A stretch of DNA of 64,000 nucleotides from JASSUD01 sp031963445 (GCA_031963445.1 JASSUH010000001.1:434001-498000), one strand, 5' to 3'; numbered from the stretch's first letter, positions 26,874 to 35,905 are shown. Numbers and translations: made by a program. The notes: a model not told the origin generated them from the sequence alone.

Positions 26874-26901
26874 GACTTGAAAATAGGCAAATGTGGTCTT
26901 A

Positions 26902-27110
26902 GGGCCTGTTCAGGATCTCTAAAGGTGCTGAGAGGTGCTTGGTAGGCATGTTGGGGTTCCTTCGTCACCCCAACCTACGATTTGTCGATATTCGTAGGTT
27001 GGGGTGGCGGGTTTAATTAAATACGGAACCCCAACGGGTAAACCAACAGCCTCTATCTGAGTCTTGTGAAAAACCTGGTATAGGCGCCCTCAGAAAGATC
27101 ATGAACAAGT
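26902..27110. repeat. R1 MITE, longest form (about 209 bp)
   Basis: GGGCCTGTTCAGGATCTC to GATCATGAACAAGTT with TTA near both ends. Carries both the GTAGGTTGGGGT hairpin and the TTTAATTAAA half, plus an extra arm (CCAACAGCCTCTATCTGAGT) also seen at 58.7 kb and 42.0 kb. Confidence 0.75.
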
Positions 27111-27181
27111 TATTAACTATAGATCTGTCTTCCAACTAACTTTCTATACAACAAATTTCGGAAATTCTGGATAAATTTAAG

Positions 27182-27793
27182 ATGACTCAATCACACCAAT
27201 CTTCAAAACAAAGTGGCAAAACGTTGGTAGGCCTTGTGCTTGGGTTGATTATTGGGCTTGCAATTGCTGTCATTGTCGCGCTTTATATTACGCGTGGACC
27301 AACGCCATTAGTGTCAAAACATCCTGCTACAAACGAGAAAGTCGACACTTCACCAGCCAACCAGCTGGCGCCGAATAAACCGGGCATAGTGCCACCCGCT
27401 GCGCGTGCGCGAGAAGATGAGCAGCTTGATGACTCGCAAATTATCGAATTGCCAAAAGAAGGGCGTAAAACGCCTAAGAACGCAGCTTCAAACGCGCGTA
27501 GTCCCGCTGCCTCAAGCACACCTTCATCGACACCCTCTGATGCAGCCAATATCGGCTATTTTTTACAAGTAGGGGCTTATAAAACCGATACAGGCGCCGA
27601 ACAGCAACGCGCTCATCTGGCCTTACAAGGATTTGAATCAAAAGTTTCGCAACGCACCAGCGGCGACCTTACGTATTACCGAGTACGCGTTGGCCCATTT
27701 GCCAATTTTGATGAGATGAATCGCACGCGCCAACGACTTGCCACAGCAGGTATCGATGCGATTGTGATTCGCTTTCAAAAACAGGGTTCTTAA
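27182..27793 (+). CDS. SPOR-domain membrane protein (FtsN-like)
   Basis: 203 residues: short cytoplasmic tail, one membrane helix (VGLVLGLIIGLAIAVIVALYI), disordered Pro/Ser-rich periplasmic linker, C-terminal SPOR domain (GYFLQVGAYKTDTGAEQQRAHLALQG...YYRVRVGPFAN) that binds septal peptidoglycan stripped of stem peptides. Position between argS and dsbA matches Burkholderia. A role in division like FtsN is inferred from architecture. Confidence 0.85.
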   Translation: MTQSHQSSKQSGKTLVGLVLGLIIGLAIAVIVALYITRGPTPLVSKHPATNEKVDTSPANQLAPNKPGIVPPAARAREDEQLDDSQIIELPKEGRKTPKNAASNARSPAASSTPSSTPSDAANIGYFLQVGAYKTDTGAEQQRAHLALQGFESKVSQRTSGDLTYYRVRVGPFANFDEMNRTRQRLATAGIDAIVIRFQKQGS

Positions 27794-27815
27794 AACCTGC
27801 GCGAGATCTTTTTAA

Positions 27816-27871
27816 GAGCCTGTTCAAACTGTTCAACGTCTGCGAAAAGACAGGTAACTTTGAATAGGCTC
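27816..27871. repeat. Minimal R1 element (56 bp)
   Basis: GAGCCTGTTCAAACTG to TTTGAATAGGCTC, flanked by TAA and TTA. It lacks the GTTGGGG core, so it is little more than two ends. It lies in the SPOR-dsbA gap. Confidence 0.7.
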
Positions 27872-27932
27872 TTAGGCAAGTAATACTGATTAACAATACA
27901 AAAAATGTGTTAGCCACAAAAAGAGCCTACCA

Positions 27933-28571
27933 ATGAAAAAACTCCTCTGTTCACTAATTACTTTATTTGCGTTGGCAATCAACGTGGCCTACGCTGCACC
28001 AGCAGCACCCAAAGCAGGCGATGACTATCGCATTCTGAAAACGGCCAAACCAGTTAATGTCGCTGCCGGCAAAATTGAGATCCTTGAATTTTTTTGGTAT
28101 GGCTGCCCGCACTGTTATACGTTTGAACCAATTTTGACTGCTTGGCAACAAAAACAAAAAGCTGATGTTGTCTTTAAACGAGTGCCGGTTGCCTTTAGAA
28201 AAGAATTTATTACGCATCAAAAGCTTTACCACGTGATTGATACGCTTGGTCTCACTAAACAACTCTCTGCAAAAATTTTTGAAGCCATTCAAGTTGAGAA
28301 AAATTATTTACTGACGCCCGAAGCACAGGCTGATTTCCTGGTGAAGCATGGCATTAGCAAAGATAAATTTTTAAAAGAGTACAACTCCTTTGGAATTGAT
28401 AGCGCTGCTCGTCAAGACAGCAAATTAATGGCTGAATACGAAATTGACGGTGTTCCAACAATTATTGTGCAAGGCAAATACGAGACTTCACCGGCTATGA
28501 CGAATAGCTTTGAAAATACTGTCCAAGTGCTAGATTTTCTTATCGAACAAATTCGCGCTAAAAAAATGTAG
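27933..28571 (+). CDS. dsbA: Thiol:disulfide interchange protein DsbA
   Basis: Periplasmic oxidase that introduces disulfides into exported proteins. Signal peptide MKKLLCSLITLFALAINVAYAA, thioredoxin fold, active site WYGCPHC at residues 55-61 (Cys58, Cys61), cis-Pro loop DGVPTIIVQGKY. 212 residues, normal. Needs DsbB, not in the window. Confidence 0.95.
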   Translation: MKKLLCSLITLFALAINVAYAAPAAPKAGDDYRILKTAKPVNVAAGKIEILEFFWYGCPHCYTFEPILTAWQQKQKADVVFKRVPVAFRKEFITHQKLYHVIDTLGLTKQLSAKIFEAIQVEKNYLLTPEAQADFLVKHGISKDKFLKEYNSFGIDSAARQDSKLMAEYEIDGVPTIIVQGKYETSPAMTNSFENTVQVLDFLIEQIRAKKM

Positions 28572-28616
28572 CAAAACTTTAGTAAAAATTTGATGAGGGT
28601 ATTCAAAAATTGCTAA

Positions 28617-28712
28617 GGAACTATCTAGGGCTTCTCTGCTGGTAGAGTGCCTCACGGCAAGTAGTAGTTGGTGCACGCTGCCAGGAAGACCTTAAATAGG
28701 TTTTTCATTAAG
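28617..28712. repeat. Degenerate R5 copy
   Basis: GGAACTATCTAGGGCTTC at the left and CCAGGAAGACCTTAAATAGG at the right are worn versions of the R5 ends. No gene in 28572-28976. Confidence 0.4.
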
Positions 28713-28764
28713 CCTTGAATAAGCCGAGAGTGGCACCATATCTTCTATTCTCACTACAAGAATT

Positions 28765-28846
28765 GTAGGTTGGGGTGATGAAGGAACCCCAACATGACTA
28801 CCAAGCACCTCTCAGTGCCTTGCATTTAGAGATCTTGAACAGGTTC
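28765..28846. repeat. R1 right half
   Basis: GTAGGTTGGGGTGATGAAGG, CCCCAACATGACTACCAAGC and the right end GATCTTGAACAGGTTC. The left half is missing. Its right TTA (28847-28849) doubles as the left flank of the adjoining R2. Confidence 0.65.
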
Positions 28847-28849
28847 TTA

Positions 28850-28943
28850 AGGAAGCGTTGAATAAACAGGAAGCGGCAGGTCAACCCACTACCACCGCCC
28901 GGCAAATAATAATTTCCTTGCTCCCTGTTTATTCAACGCCTCC
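28850..28943. repeat. R2 MITE (94 bp)
   Basis: AGGAAGCGTTGAATAAACAG to CTGTTTATTCAACGCCTCC; TTA flanks. It lies about 20 bases upstream of the SD of the peptide-binding protein gene. Confidence 0.78.
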
Positions 28944-28976
28944 TTAAACCAGTACTACTGTTATAAAGGATCATTT

Positions 28977-30575
28977 ATGCCCACAAAACTTCGTACCTTG
29001 ATTCGGTTTGCAGTGGGGTTTTTACTCTTGCCTTCCGCGGCTATTGCTCAATCGCTAGCAGTTTGCACTGAAGCGAGTCCTGATGGCTTTGATGTTGTTC
29101 AATACAACTCTCTTGTGACGACGAATGCCTCGGCCGATTTAATTTTTAATGGCCTAATTGCATTTGATGAAACGACTCGAAAAATAGCGCCAGCCCTTGC
29201 GACTAGCTGGGAGGTGAGTACTGATGGTCGTATTTATACTTTCCATCTGCGCCCTAAAGTACAGTTTCAGACGACTAATTATTTCAAGCCAACGCGCACG
29301 TTTAACGCAGACGATGTGCTCTTTACCTTTGAACGGATGCTTAACCCACAGCATCCTTGGCATAAAGTAGCAGGCCCAAGCGGATTTCCACATGCACAGG
29401 CAATGCAACTGCCTACGCTTGTCAAAGCTATTGAAAAAATTGATGCTTACACCGTACGTTTTATCCTGAATGAGCCCAATGCGACTTTCTTGCCTGTGCT
29501 GACAATGGGCTTTGCCTCCATCTATTCGGCTGAATATGCAAATCAACTTTTGCAAGCCAAGCGCACCAATAGTTTGAATGCGCAGCCTATTGGTACCGGC
29601 CCGTTTATGTTACGCAGCTACCAAAAAGACGCGATCATTCGCTATGTAGCTAATCCCAATTATTGGGGGCCTCGACCAAAAATCGCGCAGCTTGCTTACG
29701 TGATCACTCCTGACGCCGCAGTACGCGCACAAAAGCTTAAGGCTGGGGAATGTGATATTGCTTTATCACCTCGGCCACAGGATGTTTCTATGGCTAAGAG
29801 CGAGAAAAATATTAAGGTAGAAGAAACGCCTGCCTTTATGACATCTTATGTCGCGTTGAACACGCAACATAAACCTTTTGATAATCAAAAAGTTCGGCAA
29901 GCCATTAACCTAGCTTTTGATCGTACTACGTATATCAAAACTATTTTTAGCAATACAGCGACACCGGCGCACCTCCCTTACCCGCCGAATACATGGAGCT
30001 ATGCTAAAAACATTGCACCCTATCCATATAACCCTGCTCAAGCGAAAAAATTACTGGCCGAAGCCGGCTTTCCAAAAGGTTTCACCACCACTATTTGGAC
30101 ACGACCGACCGGTAGCACGCTGAATCCCAACCCTAAAACGGGCGCGGAGTTGCTGCAGGCCGATTTAGCAAAGATTGGCATTAAGGCGCAAGTAAAAGTG
30201 ATCGAATGGGGAGAGTTGATTCGAGAAGCTAAGCTTGGGCGGCATGATCTGCTATTTATGGGATGGGCTGGTGATAATGGCGACCCAGATAATTACTTAA
30301 CGCCTCAATTTAGTTGCGCGGCAGTGAAATCTGGCACTAACTTCACCCGCTTTTGTAACCCAGCTCTGGATAAATTAATTACAGAGGGCAAAACTAGCCT
30401 AGTTCAAGCCCAACGCGCACAGTCTTACACTGCAGCACAGAAAATTATTTATGAGCAAGCGCTCTGGCTGCCTATTGCTTATCCAACTGCTACGGCACTC
30501 ATGAAAAATAAAATATCGGGATACCAAGTCAGCCCATTTGGTCGGCAGAATTTTACGGCTGTGCGAATTAATTAA
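28977..30575 (+). CDS. Peptide ABC transporter substrate-binding protein (DppA/OppA family)
   Basis: 532 residues, periplasmic, with signal peptide (RFAVGFLLLPSAAIAQ). SBP_bac_5 signatures: CTEASPDGFDVVQYNS at the mature N-terminus, IAPALATSWEVSTDGRIYTFHLR, QAINLAFDRTTYIKTIF and MGWAGDNGDPDNYLTP, which is DppA-like (dipeptide or haem binding). No permease or ATPase genes adjoin it, although the family is normally operonic; it must work with a transporter encoded elsewhere, as auxiliary binding proteins do. Amino-acid import would suit a nutrient-dependent organism. Confidence 0.9.
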   Translation: MPTKLRTLIRFAVGFLLLPSAAIAQSLAVCTEASPDGFDVVQYNSLVTTNASADLIFNGLIAFDETTRKIAPALATSWEVSTDGRIYTFHLRPKVQFQTTNYFKPTRTFNADDVLFTFERMLNPQHPWHKVAGPSGFPHAQAMQLPTLVKAIEKIDAYTVRFILNEPNATFLPVLTMGFASIYSAEYANQLLQAKRTNSLNAQPIGTGPFMLRSYQKDAIIRYVANPNYWGPRPKIAQLAYVITPDAAVRAQKLKAGECDIALSPRPQDVSMAKSEKNIKVEETPAFMTSYVALNTQHKPFDNQKVRQAINLAFDRTTYIKTIFSNTATPAHLPYPPNTWSYAKNIAPYPYNPAQAKKLLAEAGFPKGFTTTIWTRPTGSTLNPNPKTGAELLQADLAKIGIKAQVKVIEWGELIREAKLGRHDLLFMGWAGDNGDPDNYLTPQFSCAAVKSGTNFTRFCNPALDKLITEGKTSLVQAQRAQSYTAAQKIIYEQALWLPIAYPTATALMKNKISGYQVSPFGRQNFTAVRIN

Positions 30576-30613
30576 GTGAAATAAGTGGGGCTTATCTATA
30601 TCTATAAAGAGAC

Positions 30614-30642
30614 TGCTGCGCGAAGCATTTTATGCGTCGCGC
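30614..30642 (+). terminator. Possible terminator after the peptide-binding protein
   Basis: CTGCGCGA...TCGCGCAG, an 8-bp perfect stem with an inner GCAT/ATGC pairing, 39 bases after the stop. The following T-run is weak (GTTATTTTC), so factor-independent termination is uncertain. Confidence 0.4.
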
Positions 30643-30752
30643 AGAGCAAGCCGTTATTTTCATCATTTAGGTAAATGTATTAGTAGCAGATATACGTGGC
30701 TACTTATTTTCTTGTCGAGAAACGTTGAGCAGATTATTAAATCTGTTTGTTG

Positions 30753-31718
30753 TTATACGATATCGTATAAAGTTGTATCAGATATATTTGAATCTACACT
30801 CTTTTGACGGGAGCGCGTCATTTCCAAAGAGAATGTTATTGGGGATATTGGCTCGCTTTTTCTCCTATCTTGTTTTTCAGATAGAGCATGCCATTGCTGA
30901 ATTTTTAAAGCCATCCGTTCTTTATTTATATCTAGTTTTTCGATAACCTCTTCTCTTAATTCTGTGCGAAATTTTTCCATTTCCACACTTGATTCTAGCT
31001 TATAAAGAATTTCTTCTAATTTTGATTTAACATCTTTACAAGCTTTGTTTTTTGGAACAAAAAACAATTGACGCATTAATGCAGTAAATGTTAACAAGCA
31101 TCCGCAGGCAGCTGAAGATGTGCTATCAATATTCATCTGATGGCAATAAAAAGCATATACCGCATTGAGAAATAAACTACCGATATAGTAAGAAGGAAAT
31201 TTATTAGATATTAATACAGCAGGTTCTTTCATCTGCTGATTTAATTCTTCAATTAATTTATTTATCAAACTCTTGGTTTCTAGCGGAGATAAAATACTCT
31301 TGTATTCATCTTTCAAGGTTGTATAGCTACGCCTCTCACTATTATAAAAAATATCCTCTGCTGCTTTTAATTTTTTTATCGCTTCTATCTCCGGCGCACG
31401 CTCTAACTCGAGCTTGCTAATCACCTTCGCTAAAATATCTATTTGAAGATTTATTGAATCTGAAACACCAGAAGAAGAAATAATATGCGCTTTTTTAAAT
31501 AGAGACCAGAACATGCGCACATCATCTATAGAAATAGAATTATTTTTCGCATCAGCCTGAGTCGGGATAGCCCCATATGAAGTGTAGCTCGCTACACACT
31601 CTGTTACTGTTTGAGTTATAGGGCTCAATAATCGACGCCTTGCCATCTGGTGCAAACGCTCCATGCGCCCTGTTTCCACATCAAAGTAGTTGTGCGGCGC
31701 AATAATAAATCCTGCCAT
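30753..31718 (-). CDS. AT-rich orphan protein, effector-like
   Basis: 321 residues, not recognised. Mostly alpha-helical and charged: residues 80-170 and 225-290 have coiled-coil character (KLELERAPEIEAIKKLKAAE; RTELREEVIEKLDINKER). One modest hydrophobic stretch (YYIGSLFLNAVYAFYCH) near 180. The Ser/Thr-rich tail MTRSRQKSVDSNISD contains RxxS sites. A strong SD (AAGGAGACGG) and A/T-rich codons contrast with the flanking SBP gene. No similar gene beside it; origin by transfer or rapid divergence is plausible. Confidence 0.7.
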   Translation of the reverse strand: MAGFIIAPHNYFDVETGRMERLHQMARRRLLSPITQTVTECVASYTSYGAIPTQADAKNNSISIDDVRMFWSLFKKAHIISSSGVSDSINLQIDILAKVISKLELERAPEIEAIKKLKAAEDIFYNSERRSYTTLKDEYKSILSPLETKSLINKLIEELNQQMKEPAVLISNKFPSYYIGSLFLNAVYAFYCHQMNIDSTSSAACGCLLTFTALMRQLFFVPKNKACKDVKSKLEEILYKLESSVEMEKFRTELREEVIEKLDINKERMALKIQQWHALSEKQDRRKSEPISPITFSLEMTRSRQKSVDSNISDTTLYDIV

Positions 31719-32128
31719 CTTCCGTCTCCTTATTTGATACTTTTTTTAGCGGTCGATCTTATTACTAATTGGCCCTATACGCCACCCTATTTCGGTCCTA
31801 TTTCTACAATTTCTATAGGGTATTTACCTTAGAAAAATTATGACCCTACCCTCCATCTTGCTGAACCTTATCCAGCCCATTTTGACTGCCCCAATGCTCA
31901 TTATTAGCTGCGCAGAATTCGTATGTAGGCGCGTTTCCTACAATGAATGCTCGCTCCTCTAGTCTATTAGACGAATGGCTTTACCAAATTAATGAAGACT
32001 GCGCGTCATTTTCAGTTGCGCATCACAAATGGATACCATAACGCGCGCTAAAAATATGCATGAGCTAAAAAAGCGACATCCGTTAGGGTAATGCTTGAAT
32101 TTTTAGACGGCTTCTGAGAAGCTCTGAG
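31719..32128. other. Intergenic region without recognised genes
   Basis: About 410 bases; AT-rich promoter-like sequence next to 31718 and no MITE ends until the R3 repeat. Nothing else seen. Confidence 0.4.
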
Positions 32129-32188
32129 GAAACCTCTGCATAACCCCTGCCAATAAAGTAGTACGGCAAGGGGTATGCAGAAGCTTCA
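32129..32188. repeat. R3 repeat, minimal form (about 60 bp)
   Basis: AAACCTCTGCATAACCCCTG and CAAGGGGTATGCAGAAGCTT form a near-perfect inverted repeat around a short spacer. The extended reading frame of the next gene (from 32175) begins inside this element, so those codons are probably not translated. Confidence 0.7.
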
Positions 32189-32213
32189 TGAGCAAAACAT
32201 TTTCAGAAAAAAT

Positions 32214-33077
32214 ATGACAGAGCTCTCATTCTCAGAACAAATCTCAACACTGCGCGAACAAGGGTTTGTCGTAGTGCGCTCCCTCGTTGATCAAGCACAG
32301 TGCACAGCAATGAAGCAAATAGCTGAGCAAGCGCTTGCGCAACAAGTCTCACCGGTTGAATTTGAAGCTGATCTGCGCTATCCAGGCGCTCCTACGTCAA
32401 GGGATTCCGACGGTGGCGAAACGATACGCCGATTACTTGATGCTTACGGGCGTGATCTAATTTTCAAAGACTGGGCGTGCTCTCCTTATCTTCGGGCTTG
32501 GATGCAAGCGTATTTCGATACGCCTGTACTTTTATCGCAAGCCCACCATAACTGCATCATGACTAAACATCCTACCTATGGCAGCCTGACCGGCTGGCAT
32601 CGTGATGCACGCTATTGGTCATTTGAGCAAGATGATCTAGTTTCTGTATGGCTCGCCCTTGGCACGGAAAAAATTGAGAATGGAGCGTTGTGGTTTGTAC
32701 CCAAATCCCACCAGCTTGCGCTGCCCTCTGAATGCTTTGATGAACAAGCTTTTTTTCGCACCGATCTGCCAGGCAATGCCGCACTAATTCGTACTGCTGT
32801 TTCGCCTGAGCTTAACGCTGGCGATGTTGTTTTTTTCCACTGCAATACGCTGCACTCAGCGGAACAAAATCGCACGAATCAAGCCAAACTCTCTTTGGTT
32901 TTTACTTATCACAGCGTAAATAATGTACCGCTACCTAACACTCGCTCAGCAGCCAAGCCTGAAATATTACTAGAGCATTTCTCCGATAACTCGCAAACCG
33001 AGCCATCTCACCCCAGCAATATAGGCTTAGTGCAAGCAGGGGCAACACAAAGGCCAATCATTCAAGAAATGCGCTAA
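32214..33077 (+). CDS. Phytanoyl-CoA dioxygenase family protein
   Basis: 287 residues from ATG 32214 (MTELSFSEQISTLREQGFVV). A PhyH-type Fe(II)/2-oxoglutarate oxygenase: iron ligands in GWHRDARYW (His, Asp) and the distal His in VVFFHCNTLHSAEQN; VSVWLALGTEKIENGALWFVPKSH is typical of PhyH. The substrate is unknown; relatives hydroxylate fatty acids, amino acids or natural products. It stands alone. The upstream ATG at 32175 is rejected because it lies in an R3 repeat. Confidence 0.85.
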   Translation: MTELSFSEQISTLREQGFVVVRSLVDQAQCTAMKQIAEQALAQQVSPVEFEADLRYPGAPTSRDSDGGETIRRLLDAYGRDLIFKDWACSPYLRAWMQAYFDTPVLLSQAHHNCIMTKHPTYGSLTGWHRDARYWSFEQDDLVSVWLALGTEKIENGALWFVPKSHQLALPSECFDEQAFFRTDLPGNAALIRTAVSPELNAGDVVFFHCNTLHSAEQNRTNQAKLSLVFTYHSVNNVPLPNTRSAAKPEILLEHFSDNSQTEPSHPSNIGLVQAGATQRPIIQEMR

Positions 33078-33171
33078 CTAAATAGAATATTTAAAGCGAT
33101 GAGCAACTTGCATACAGTTTATTTTTGAACTGTATGCAAATTTGATATGTTTATTGTTTTTTCTTTGGACG

Positions 33172-33198
33172 AAAAAAAACCCGCTCAAATAGAGCGGG
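33172..33198 (-). terminator. Intrinsic terminator of the small RNA
   Basis: Minus strand CCCGCTC, loop TATTT, GAGCGGG, then eight T. Perfect 7-bp GC-rich stem. There is no minus-strand protein gene between here and 35906 to which it could belong. Confidence 0.8.
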
Positions 33199-33235
33199 CT
33201 AAGTCCATATCAGGAGGAGATATGGAGGAGACAAT
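33172..33235 (-). ncRNA. Predicted anti-Shine-Dalgarno small RNA
   Basis: On the minus strand a compact transcript of about 64 nt is bounded by a promoter and a terminator. Reading 5' to 3': AUUGUCUCCUCC, then hairpin CCAUAUC-UCCUCCU-GAUAUGG? in which the loop is the exact complement of the ribosome-binding consensus AGGAGGA, then CUUAG, then terminator stem CCCGCTC/GAGCGGG with eight U. Two anti-SD motifs, one single-stranded and one displayed in a loop, resemble the CCUCC-loop riboregulators known in other proteobacteria. No start codon with SD is present on this strand. Predicted targets are mRNAs with strong AGGAGG sites. Sequence evidence only. Confidence 0.6.
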
Positions 33236-33239
33236 CGGC

Positions 33240-33268
33240 ATAGTAGCGGTTTGTATAGCTAGTTGCAA
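33240..33268 (-). promoter_or_regulatory. Sigma70-like promoter for the small RNA
   Basis: On the minus strand TTGCAA (33268-33263), a 17-base spacer, and TACTAT (33245-33240). Each box matches 4 of 6 consensus bases with ideal spacing; the expected start is near 33233-33236. Confidence 0.5.
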
Positions 33269-33443
33269 TATCTTTTTTAAGATTTTTCTTAAATCTTAAA
33301 ATTTTTACAGGCTAACACCTTAAGAAAGTTCTTAAAAGCCGACTGCGAAGAACGCTTTTGTTGTCAATACAAATAATAGCCCATACTAAATAGCCTCTAA
33401 AATGTAGGGCTCTAAAGTAAGTATCACCTCAATAGGAACTTGC

Positions 33444-35015
33444 ATGGCTCATGCTTCGTCTAGTTCACCACAGACCATATCGCCGTCGTCCGAACTTCCG
33501 CCACTCTCAGGCTTTTCTCTCGCTCTCTTAACGCTAGGGCTTGCACTTGGCACCTTTATGGAGGTGCTAGATACGTCTATTGCGAACGTTGCCATTCCAA
33601 ATATTGCCGGCAACCTTGGTGTGGCGACTAGTCAAGGCACTTGGGTCATTAGTTCGTATGCGGTGGCTTCTGCTATTGCTGTGCCGCTAACGGGTTGGTT
33701 AGCGCGCCGTGTCGGTGAAGTACGTTTGTTTACAACATCCGTCATACTTTTCACGATAGCGTCAATGCTATGCGGCTTCGCCCATAACTTTGAAGAGCTG
33801 ATCGCTTTTCGTTTGCTACAAGGCCTTGTTTCTGGCCCGATGGTGCCATTGTCGCAAACTATCTTATTACGTACCTATCCAGAAGAACGACGTGGGCTTG
33901 CACTTGGCTTATGGGCGATGACGGTTATTGTCGCACCGATTTTTGGTCCACTACTAGGTGGCTGGATCACAGAAGACTATACCTGGCCATGGATTTTTTA
34001 TATTAATGCGCCAGTTGGGCTGTTCTCTGCATTCATCTGTATGACTTTATTGCGCAAGCGAGAAACCAAAATCATTAAACAGCGCATTGATATGGTTGGG
34101 CTTGTGCTTTTGGTGCTTGGTGTAGGCAGCTTACAAATGATGCTAGACCTAGGCAAAGATCACGACTGGTTTAATTCATCATTTATTTTGCTACTTGCCA
34201 TTTTCTCAGCATTGACGCTTTCACTGATGCTTATCTGGGAAATGACTGAGAAGGACCCCATCATTGATCTTTCTTTGTTTAAAGACCGCAATTTTTCACT
34301 AGGCACCTTGATTGTGTCGCTTGGTTTTATGGCGTTTTTCGGCTCGGTCGTGATCTTTCCGCTGTGGCTACAAACCGTCATGGGTTACACAGCTAGCCTA
34401 GCCGGGCTTGCTACTGCACTCATAGGATTATTTGCGCTCGTGTTATCCCCTTTAATTGGCGGTAACTTACACAAACTTAACTTGCGCATGACTGCCAGCT
34501 TTGCCTTTGTCGTTTTTGCTCTGGTCTCTTACTGTAATTCTCTTTTTAACCTGGATACACCATTTAGCTATATTGCTTTACCCAGGCTCTTGCAAGGCAT
34601 TGGCGTCGCTTGCTTTTTCGTGCCAATGACGACAATTACACTTTCTAGCATCAGCACAGATCGACTTGCTAGTGCAGCAGGCTTATCAAATTTTTTACGG
34701 ACACTCGCAGGAGCAATTGGCACGGCGGTCAGTACCACCTTTTGGGAAAATAACGCCATCTATCATCATGCAAGATTAAATGAGTTTATTAGCGCTTACT
34801 CAGCCAATACTCAGGAATTTATCAATAAATTGGCACAGCTAGGCATAACTGGGCAAGCGGCTTATGGAAGCTTGGAACAAACTGTTTTGCAACAAGCTTA
34901 TATGATGTCGACCAATGATTTTTTCTTGATTGTAGGAGCATGCTTTTTGGCACTTGCGGCATTAGTATGGATTACTAAGCCAAAGAAAGGAGCCGCCCCA
35001 ATTATGGAGCATTGA
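33444..35015 (+). CDS. emrB: DHA2-family multidrug exporter (EmrB/QacA type)
   Basis: 523 residues, 14 predicted membrane helices. EVLDTSIANVAIPNIAGNLG (family motif D1), SQGTWVISSYAVASAIAVPLTGWLARR, RLLQGLVSGPMVPLSQTILL and GPLLGGWI mark a proton-driven DHA2 transporter. EmrB normally works with the membrane-fusion protein EmrA and an outer-membrane factor; neither is adjacent. AGGAAC lies before the ATG. The C-terminal cytosolic tail is short. Gene symbol by similarity to E. coli EmrB; substrate unknown. Confidence 0.88.
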   Translation: MAHASSSSPQTISPSSELPPLSGFSLALLTLGLALGTFMEVLDTSIANVAIPNIAGNLGVATSQGTWVISSYAVASAIAVPLTGWLARRVGEVRLFTTSVILFTIASMLCGFAHNFEELIAFRLLQGLVSGPMVPLSQTILLRTYPEERRGLALGLWAMTVIVAPIFGPLLGGWITEDYTWPWIFYINAPVGLFSAFICMTLLRKRETKIIKQRIDMVGLVLLVLGVGSLQMMLDLGKDHDWFNSSFILLLAIFSALTLSLMLIWEMTEKDPIIDLSLFKDRNFSLGTLIVSLGFMAFFGSVVIFPLWLQTVMGYTASLAGLATALIGLFALVLSPLIGGNLHKLNLRMTASFAFVVFALVSYCNSLFNLDTPFSYIALPRLLQGIGVACFFVPMTTITLSSISTDRLASAAGLSNFLRTLAGAIGTAVSTTFWENNAIYHHARLNEFISAYSANTQEFINKLAQLGITGQAAYGSLEQTVLQQAYMMSTNDFFLIVGACFLALAALVWITKPKKGAAPIMEH

Positions 35016-35029
35016 AAGGCTGCTATTTA

Positions 35030-35062
35030 AGGAGGCGCCAGGAAAAGCCTAAACAGGTTCTT
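35030..35062. repeat. R5 right end
   Basis: GGCGCCAGGAAAAGCCTAAACAGGTTCTTAGG is the inward-to-outward right end of R5, without a left partner. Confidence 0.45.
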
Positions 35063-35170
35063 AGGCAAATTAAAAGCAAATTCTGAAACAACCGAACGTC
35101 CGAGGGGAATTTTCGTTTATAAGCATTACACTGCGCTTTTATCTTAGATAAACCATGATAAGAGCCGGGT

Positions 35171-35758
35171 ATGATAGTCACTAACATTAACTGCCGACTG
35201 CCTTTACCGATGCTAAAGTACTCCTCGAATGACTTGCAGCTTTGTCACCACTCGCTTACATCTAAACAAGCAGGATCTCGCACTGTCAGTCACTGGAGAA
35301 ATATTCCAAGGCTAATTAGCTATTTGATCGCGTTCTTTAGTTCTTTCACGCTACTACCGGCCTATGCTGATTGCTTTGATGCAGCAGCACGTTATCAACG
35401 CGTTAATCCGATGATTTTGCGTGCGATTGCTTGGCAAGAATCTCACTATAAACCCAATGCGATTCGTCGCAATGATAATGGGTCAATCGATTATGGATTG
35501 ATGCAAATTAACTCTATCCATCTCTCAAGACTATCGCGTTATGGCATTTCGAGTAATACGCTGATGCAACCTTGTGCAAGTGTTTATATTGCTGCCTGGC
35601 ATTTACGCCAAAAAATGAATAAATTTGGAAATACGTGGCAAGCAGTAGGGGCCTACCACTCTGAAACGCCAGTGCATCGGGATCGGTACGCGCGCCAGAT
35701 TGTGTCAATTCTGAATCGCTGGAAAAATCAACCTAATAGCAGGAAGGCCAAACGATAA
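35171..35758 (+). CDS. Lytic transglycosylase (IagB/IpgF-like)
   Basis: Periplasmic SLT-fold peptidoglycan lyase. Catalytic Glu in RAIAWQESHYKPNA, then NGSIDYGLMQINSIHL, ASVYIAAWHL and AVGAYHSE, the order seen in small transglycosylases tied to type III/IV secretion and pili (IagB, IpgF, VirB1). The export signal is ISYLIAFFSSFTLLPAYA near residues 50-68; the true start may be ATG 35210, because residues 1-45 add nothing recognisable. No secretion genes adjoin it, so a link to a secretion system is only a suggestion. Confidence 0.82.
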   Translation: MIVTNINCRLPLPMLKYSSNDLQLCHHSLTSKQAGSRTVSHWRNIPRLISYLIAFFSSFTLLPAYADCFDAAARYQRVNPMILRAIAWQESHYKPNAIRRNDNGSIDYGLMQINSIHLSRLSRYGISSNTLMQPCASVYIAAWHLRQKMNKFGNTWQAVGAYHSETPVHRDRYARQIVSILNRWKNQPNSRKAKR

Positions 35759-35905
35759 TTATTTTCTATTTTAGAGAGGCCACTACTTTTAAATCAATAA
35801 ATAAACGAGGGGGCATAAACTCTACCCCACTCCTGCTTTGAACAAACTAGGAACACGTTATTAAGTGCTAACAACCATTCCGTAGTTACTAAAGAAGCAT
35901 GCTTA

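Noticed and set aside
32175..32213. Upstream ATG for the PhyH gene
   Set aside because: The codons come from an R3 repeat; ATG 32214 gives a normal N-terminus.
33222..33299. 25-codon plus-strand ORF with a perfect AGGAGGA ribosome site (MEETIGIVAVCIASCN...)
   Set aside because: Its SD and ATG lie in the hairpin of the minus-strand small RNA; the SD look is the complement of the anti-SD loop, and the minus-strand promoter and terminator explain the sequence better.
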